64,000 nucleotides of DNA from Streptomyces cavernicola (GTDB taxonomy: Bacteria > Actinomycetota > Actinomycetes > Streptomycetales > Streptomycetaceae). The stretch's first letter is position 1. Each line of letters opens with the position of its first letter. Location of the stretch: assembly GCF_029968035.1 (NCBI RefSeq), contig NZ_JASCIQ010000001.1, forward strand, positions 1-64,000, read 5' to 3'. The position numbers were made by a program, and so were the translations under genes. Under the pieces are notes generated by a model. It saw only the letters and a list, made by a program, of their open reading frames with translations, made no database searches and was not told the DNA's origin. Positions 60,592 to 64,000 of the stretch are shown in pieces.

Positions 60592-61932
60592 CTATCTCTG
60601 ATACCGGGCCAGGACCAGATTCCCGTCCTCGACCAGCCGTCTTCTCAGCTCGCCCATGCCGATCGCCCCGCTGTAGTACTCCTGCAGAGCAGGCGTCGCG
60701 ACCTTGTCCTTCCACTCCGGGTAGCCGCGCACCGACTGGGCCGGGGCCGAACGCAGATGCTCGGCGAGCGCCGTCCCCGTCGCCCAGTCGTTCTTCTTCG
60801 TGTGCAGGGCGGGGGCCTTCAGGGCCTCGGTGCCCGTCGGCAGCATCCAGTCGCCCTGGGCAAGGCGCACCATGTTCTCCGGCTGCAGCAGGAAGTCGAT
60901 GAACGCCATCGCCTCCTTCTTGTGCGGGCTGTCCTCCGCGATCGACAGCGTCTGCGGACTCACGCCCTGAGTCAGCCCGTCGGCCCCCGCGGGCGCGGGC
61001 AGCACCTGCCAGTCGAAGCCGTCGGGCGCCTGCTGGACGATCTGCTGCCGGTACGAGAAGCCGAGCGGCACCATCGCGTACTTGCCGCCGAAGAAGCCCG
61101 GCAGCGTGTCCGAGCCGCCCATGCCCAGGGTCGAACTCGACGCGCTCCCATCCGAGTTGACCTGATCGTGCACCGTCTTCGGCATCACCTGGTCGGCGGC
61201 GTCGAAGCGGACCTCCACCTTGCCGTCGGCACCCCGATGGAAGACCTTGCCGCCTGTCGACAAAGAGAGATTCAGCGTGGCCGACACCGGCTCCTTCAGC
61301 GGCCAGGCCACTCCGTACTTGCCGTCGCCTGCGCCGCCGCCCAGCTCGTCCGTGATCTTCCGGAACTCCTGCCAGCTCCACGGCTCGTCCGGCGTCGGGA
61401 TGCGCACACCGGACTACTTCAGCCACTTCGCGTTGGCGATCAGGACGCGCGGCTCCTGCAGGAACGGCACGCCGTAGATCCCGTCGCCGAAGGTCGCCGT
61501 CTCCCAACTCCGCTGCGGGATGTCCGACTTCAGGCGGCCCGGCAGCAGCTCCTCCATGTCCGCGAGGTAGCCGCCGTACGCGAAGTCCGCGAGGTCGTCC
61601 GAGGCGTCGTGGATGATGTCGGGCGCCTCACCGCCCTCGAAGGACGTGAGCAGCTGGTCGTGCACGCTGTCCCAACTGCCCTGCACGTACTTGACCTGGA
61701 CGTCGGGGTGGGCGGCGTTCCACTCCTTCACCAGTTCCTTGTTGGCTTCGATCGACTCCTGCTGCCACGCGAGGGACTGGAACTCCAGCGTGATCCGGCC
61801 GCCGGCCTCCTCGGGCTCCCCTGAGCAGCCGGTGAGCAGCAGCCCGAGCGCCGTGGCCGCGGCGGCGACGAGCCGGGCGCGCACGCGCGGGCGGGAGCGG
61901 GGGTGGGAGCGGAGGCGGATTCGGGGGGCCAT
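60592..61932 (-). pseudogene. Carbohydrate ABC transporter substrate-binding lipoprotein, interrupted by an in-frame amber codon
   Basis: Reading leftward from ATG 61932 gives a lipoprotein signal (LLLTGC, Cys36) and an SBP family 1 protein (FQSLAWQQESIEANKELVKEW, PFLQEPRVLIANAKWLK). Then TAG appears at 61416-61414 (codon 173). In the same frame the protein resumes immediately with SGVRIPTPDEPWSWQEFRKI and continues without fault to the natural end at 60592, for 446 codons in all. Relatives have an acidic residue at this point (…KESG…), so a GAG-to-TAG change is the simplest reading. It may be a pseudogene, a sequencing error or a readthrough site. Confidence 0.85.
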
Positions 61933-62768
61933 CAGTGCTTCACCGCCCCGGCCAGCATGCCGCCGGTGATGCGCTTCTGGATGAGCGCGAAGATGACCAG
62001 CGAGGGGATGGTCGCGAGGAACGCGGCAGCGGCGAGCGGTCCCAGGTCGGCGACGCCCTCGGTGCCGATGAAGCGGTTCAGGATGACCGGCAACGTCTGC
62101 TTCTCCGGGGTCTTGAGCAGGACGAGTGCGAAGAAGAACTCGTTCCATGCGGTGATGAAGGCGAACATCGCGGTCGCCACGATGCCGGGCGCGAGCAGCG
62201 GCGCGGTCACCGAGACCAGCGTGCGCAGCTTGCCCGCCCCGTCCACCGCCGCGGCCTCCTCCAACTCGGGCGGCACGGCGCGGACATAGCCGACGAGCAT
62301 CCACAGTGCGAACGGCAGCGCCCACACCACGTACACCATGATCAGACCGAGCAGCGAGTTGATCAGATAGAGGTTCTTCAGGATCAGGAACAGCGGGATG
62401 ATGATCAGGACGAACGGGAACGCCTGGCTGATCACCACCCAGCCGGTGGCCGCCTTGGCGAGTCGATTGCGGTGTCGCGCCATCACGTACGCCATCGGCG
62501 TCGCGATGACGACCGCGACGAGCGCCGTGCTGACCGCCACGAGCAGCGAGTTCGTCATCGCCTGCAGCAGCGGCTGCTCGTCGAAGGCCTGCGTGAAGTT
62601 CTGCAGCGTCGGGTCGTGCGGGATCCACGTGGGGTCCAGGCTGCCCAGTTCCTTCGCCGGTTTGAACGCCGTGGAGATCAGCCAGGCGAACGGGAAGGCC
62701 AGGAAGACGAGATACGCCGCGAGCGCCACGTACTGCGCTGCGCGCGCCGACTTCGTCGTACGCATCAT
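61932..62768 (-). CDS. Carbohydrate ABC transporter permease (MalG-like)
   Basis: 278 aa, six helices. EAA loop ELEEAAAVDGAGKLRTLVSVTAPLLAP; ends with LIQKRITGGMLAGAVKH, the usual MalG-type C-terminus. Its ATG overlaps the stop of the upstream permease (ATGA), and its TGA overlaps the ATG of the binding-protein gene (TGATG). Confidence 0.92.
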   Translation of the reverse strand: MMRTTKSARAAQYVALAAYLVFLAFPFAWLISTAFKPAKELGSLDPTWIPHDPTLQNFTQAFDEQPLLQAMTNSLLVAVSTALVAVVIATPMAYVMARHRNRLAKAATGWVVISQAFPFVLIIIPLFLILKNLYLINSLLGLIMVYVVWALPFALWMLVGYVRAVPPELEEAAAVDGAGKLRTLVSVTAPLLAPGIVATAMFAFITAWNEFFFALVLLKTPEKQTLPVILNRFIGTEGVADLGPLAAAAFLATIPSLVIFALIQKRITGGMLAGAVKH

Positions 62769-63688
62769 GCCTCGTCGCCTCCCTTCAGACGGCCCACGAG
62801 ATAGAAGGCGAGGATCACCGAGATCACCGCGACCATCACGCAGCCCATCGCCGCCGCATAGCCGAACTGGCCGTAGCGGAAGGCCTCTTCGTAGGCGAAC
62901 AGCATGGGCAGCCGGGTGCGACCGCCGGGGCCTCCCTGCGTGAGCACGTACACGAGGGCGAAGGAGTTGAAGTTCCAGATGAAGTTGAGGGCCGTGATGG
63001 ACAGGGCGACGGGTTTGATCGCCGGCCAGGTGACGGTGTGGAAGCGGCGCCAGGCGCCGGCTCCGTCCATGGCAGCCGCCTCGTGCAACTCCCTCGGGGT
63101 GTTCTGCAGTCCGGCGAGCAGCGCCACCGTCGTCTGCGGCATGCCGGCCCAGACGCCGACGACGATCACTGCGAACAGCGCGGTGGCCGTGCCCGTCAGC
63201 CAGTCCCGGCCTTCGCCGAGGCCGAGGTTGGCGAGGGTCTCGTTGAGCACGCCCGCGTCGGGGTGGTAGACGAGCCGCCACATGATGCCGACGACGACTT
63301 CCGGCATCGCCCACGGGATGATCGCGAGCGCCCGCGCCAGCCAGCGGAACCGGAGGTTCTGGTTGAGCAGCAGGGCCAGGCCGAGCGCCAGGAAGAACTG
63401 CGGCACGGTGACGCCGACCGCCCACAGCAGGCCGATCCGGAACGAGTCCCAGAACAGGGTGTCCTGCAGCAGGTCCTGGAAGTTGAGGGCGCCCACCCAC
63501 TGGGTGGCGGCGGTCCGTCCGGACTGTGAGTCGGTGAACGACAGCGCGATGCCGTACAGCAGCGGGCCGACGCTCAGAACCAGAATGGGGATCAGCGCGG
63601 GCAGCACCAGGAACCAAGCAGCGTGGTCCCCCGGTGTGCGTGTGCGCTGCTGCTTCGTTGACCGCTTCGTCGCGGTCGCCAATGCCAC
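62765..63688 (-). CDS. Carbohydrate ABC transporter permease (MalF-like)
   Basis: 307 aa, six helices. N-terminal AAWFLVLPALIPILVLSVGPLLYGIALSF, EAA loop ELHEAAAMDGAGAWRRFHTVTWPAI. GTG at 63688 has GAAGGAG eight bases upstream. It is first gene of the operon permease-permease-binding protein. There is no ATPase gene, as is usual in Streptomyces, where a shared ATPase (MsiK) energises many sugar importers. Confidence 0.92.
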   Translation of the reverse strand: MALATATKRSTKQQRTRTPGDHAAWFLVLPALIPILVLSVGPLLYGIALSFTDSQSGRTAATQWVGALNFQDLLQDTLFWDSFRIGLLWAVGVTVPQFFLALGLALLLNQNLRFRWLARALAIIPWAMPEVVVGIMWRLVYHPDAGVLNETLANLGLGEGRDWLTGTATALFAVIVVGVWAGMPQTTVALLAGLQNTPRELHEAAAMDGAGAWRRFHTVTWPAIKPVALSITALNFIWNFNSFALVYVLTQGGPGGRTRLPMLFAYEEAFRYGQFGYAAAMGCVMVAVISVILAFYLVGRLKGGDEA

Positions 63689-63861
63689 GGAATCGGCTCC
63701 TTCGGGCAGTTGATGTGGCGGTCGCTCTGGGGGTGGACTGTGCGTCTCCCGCCACCGCCCTTCCATGGATGCGCTGCGCGCCGTGACCTGTCCCAGGCAG
63801 TCACCGTCATCGTGCTGACGGCGCGTGAGCACGTCAAGCGTCTGTGCATGCCTTGTGGCCA

Positions 63862-64000
63862 GTGCGAACGCGCCCGCGACAGCTGCAAGACTGGGCGGCG
63901 TACACAGTGGTCGGCGAGGTGCTCGACGGGCTCGGTGGCGGTACGCGGGACTCCGGTTCGCGTGCGCCGCACGTCGTGCGCAGCGCGGTGCAGGAGGCAG
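63862..64000 (+). CDS. Possible 5' end of a rightward gene, cut by window edge
   Basis: From GTG 63862 (or 63844) the + frame is open to the window edge with mostly G/C third positions and reads ...QLQDWAAYTVVGEVLDGLGG.... Its divergent position to the sugar importer would suit a regulator, but no helix-turn-helix is visible in these 46 codons and the opposite strand is open too. Family not recognised. Confidence 0.25.
   Translation, partial: MRTRPRQLQDWAAYTVVGEVLDGLGGGTRDSGSRAPHVVRSAVQEA

Overview
The window is chromosomal DNA of a high-GC actinomycete, almost certainly a Streptomyces. The evidence is third-codon positions that are nearly all G or C, a mycothiol-dependent formaldehyde dehydrogenase, operons stitched together by ATGA and TGATG overlaps, an actinobacterial sulfate-assimilation operon headed by a short RRHVDLGR-type leader peptide, and six copies of a GC-rich intergenic repeat. 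I see no rRNA, tRNA, CRISPR array, transposase or prophage. About 60 genes are supported, most of them ordinary chromosomal genes.

Layout. 1-6,850: the end of a chorismate-binding enzyme gene, the mscR/MBL formaldehyde-detoxification pair, a BCCT betaine/choline-type transporter that appears to share its operator, an MFS exporter, a DsbA-like thiol enzyme and a MarR regulator. 6,850-18,350: a D,D-carboxypeptidase, then a leftward operon for an Opp-type importer (oppC-A-B-D-F order) ending in a cytosine-deaminase-like amidohydrolase. A second, atypical amidohydrolase and a GntR regulator are transcribed divergently from it. 18,678-27,204: a locus with a GT-C-like membrane protein, a membrane-anchored sulfite-oxidase-like molybdoenzyme, a DUF2064 protein, a GT2 glycosyltransferase, a two-component system and a sugar-nucleotide epimerase, separated by repeats. 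27,381-39,226: an SPFH protein, a TetR-like remnant, mgtE, two AraC/VOC pairs, a phosphopantetheinyl transferase preceded by a 91-bp tetranucleotide repeat, a YihY/BrkB protein, an AidB-like acyl-CoA dehydrogenase and a GAF regulator.

39,223-42,521: a TetM/OtrA-like ribosome-protection GTPase with a candidate leader peptide and attenuator, and a secreted metalloprotease. 43,411-53,244: the sulfur operon, consisting of leader peptide, sulfite reductase, a small zinc-ribbon protein, cysH-cysC-cysD-cysN, a sulfonate-type ABC importer and a CbiX-like chelatase. It covers uptake, activation and reduction of sulfur plus siroheme supply for the reductase. 53,307-64,000: a processive GT2 polysaccharide synthase, a subtilisin-like protease, a CDP-alcohol phosphatidyltransferase, a macrolide glycosyltransferase behind a strong palindromic operator, and a carbohydrate ABC importer whose binding-protein gene is interrupted by one in-frame amber codon.

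The least ordinary signals are the leader-peptide and hairpin arrangement in front of the TetM-like gene, a 174-bp palindromic element inserted in frame in the oppF-like gene, the (TCAG)n tract upstream of the phosphopantetheinyl transferase, the shared operator of the formaldehyde and BCCT genes, the amber codon in the sugar-binding protein, and intergenic repeats that supply the ends of neighbouring genes.
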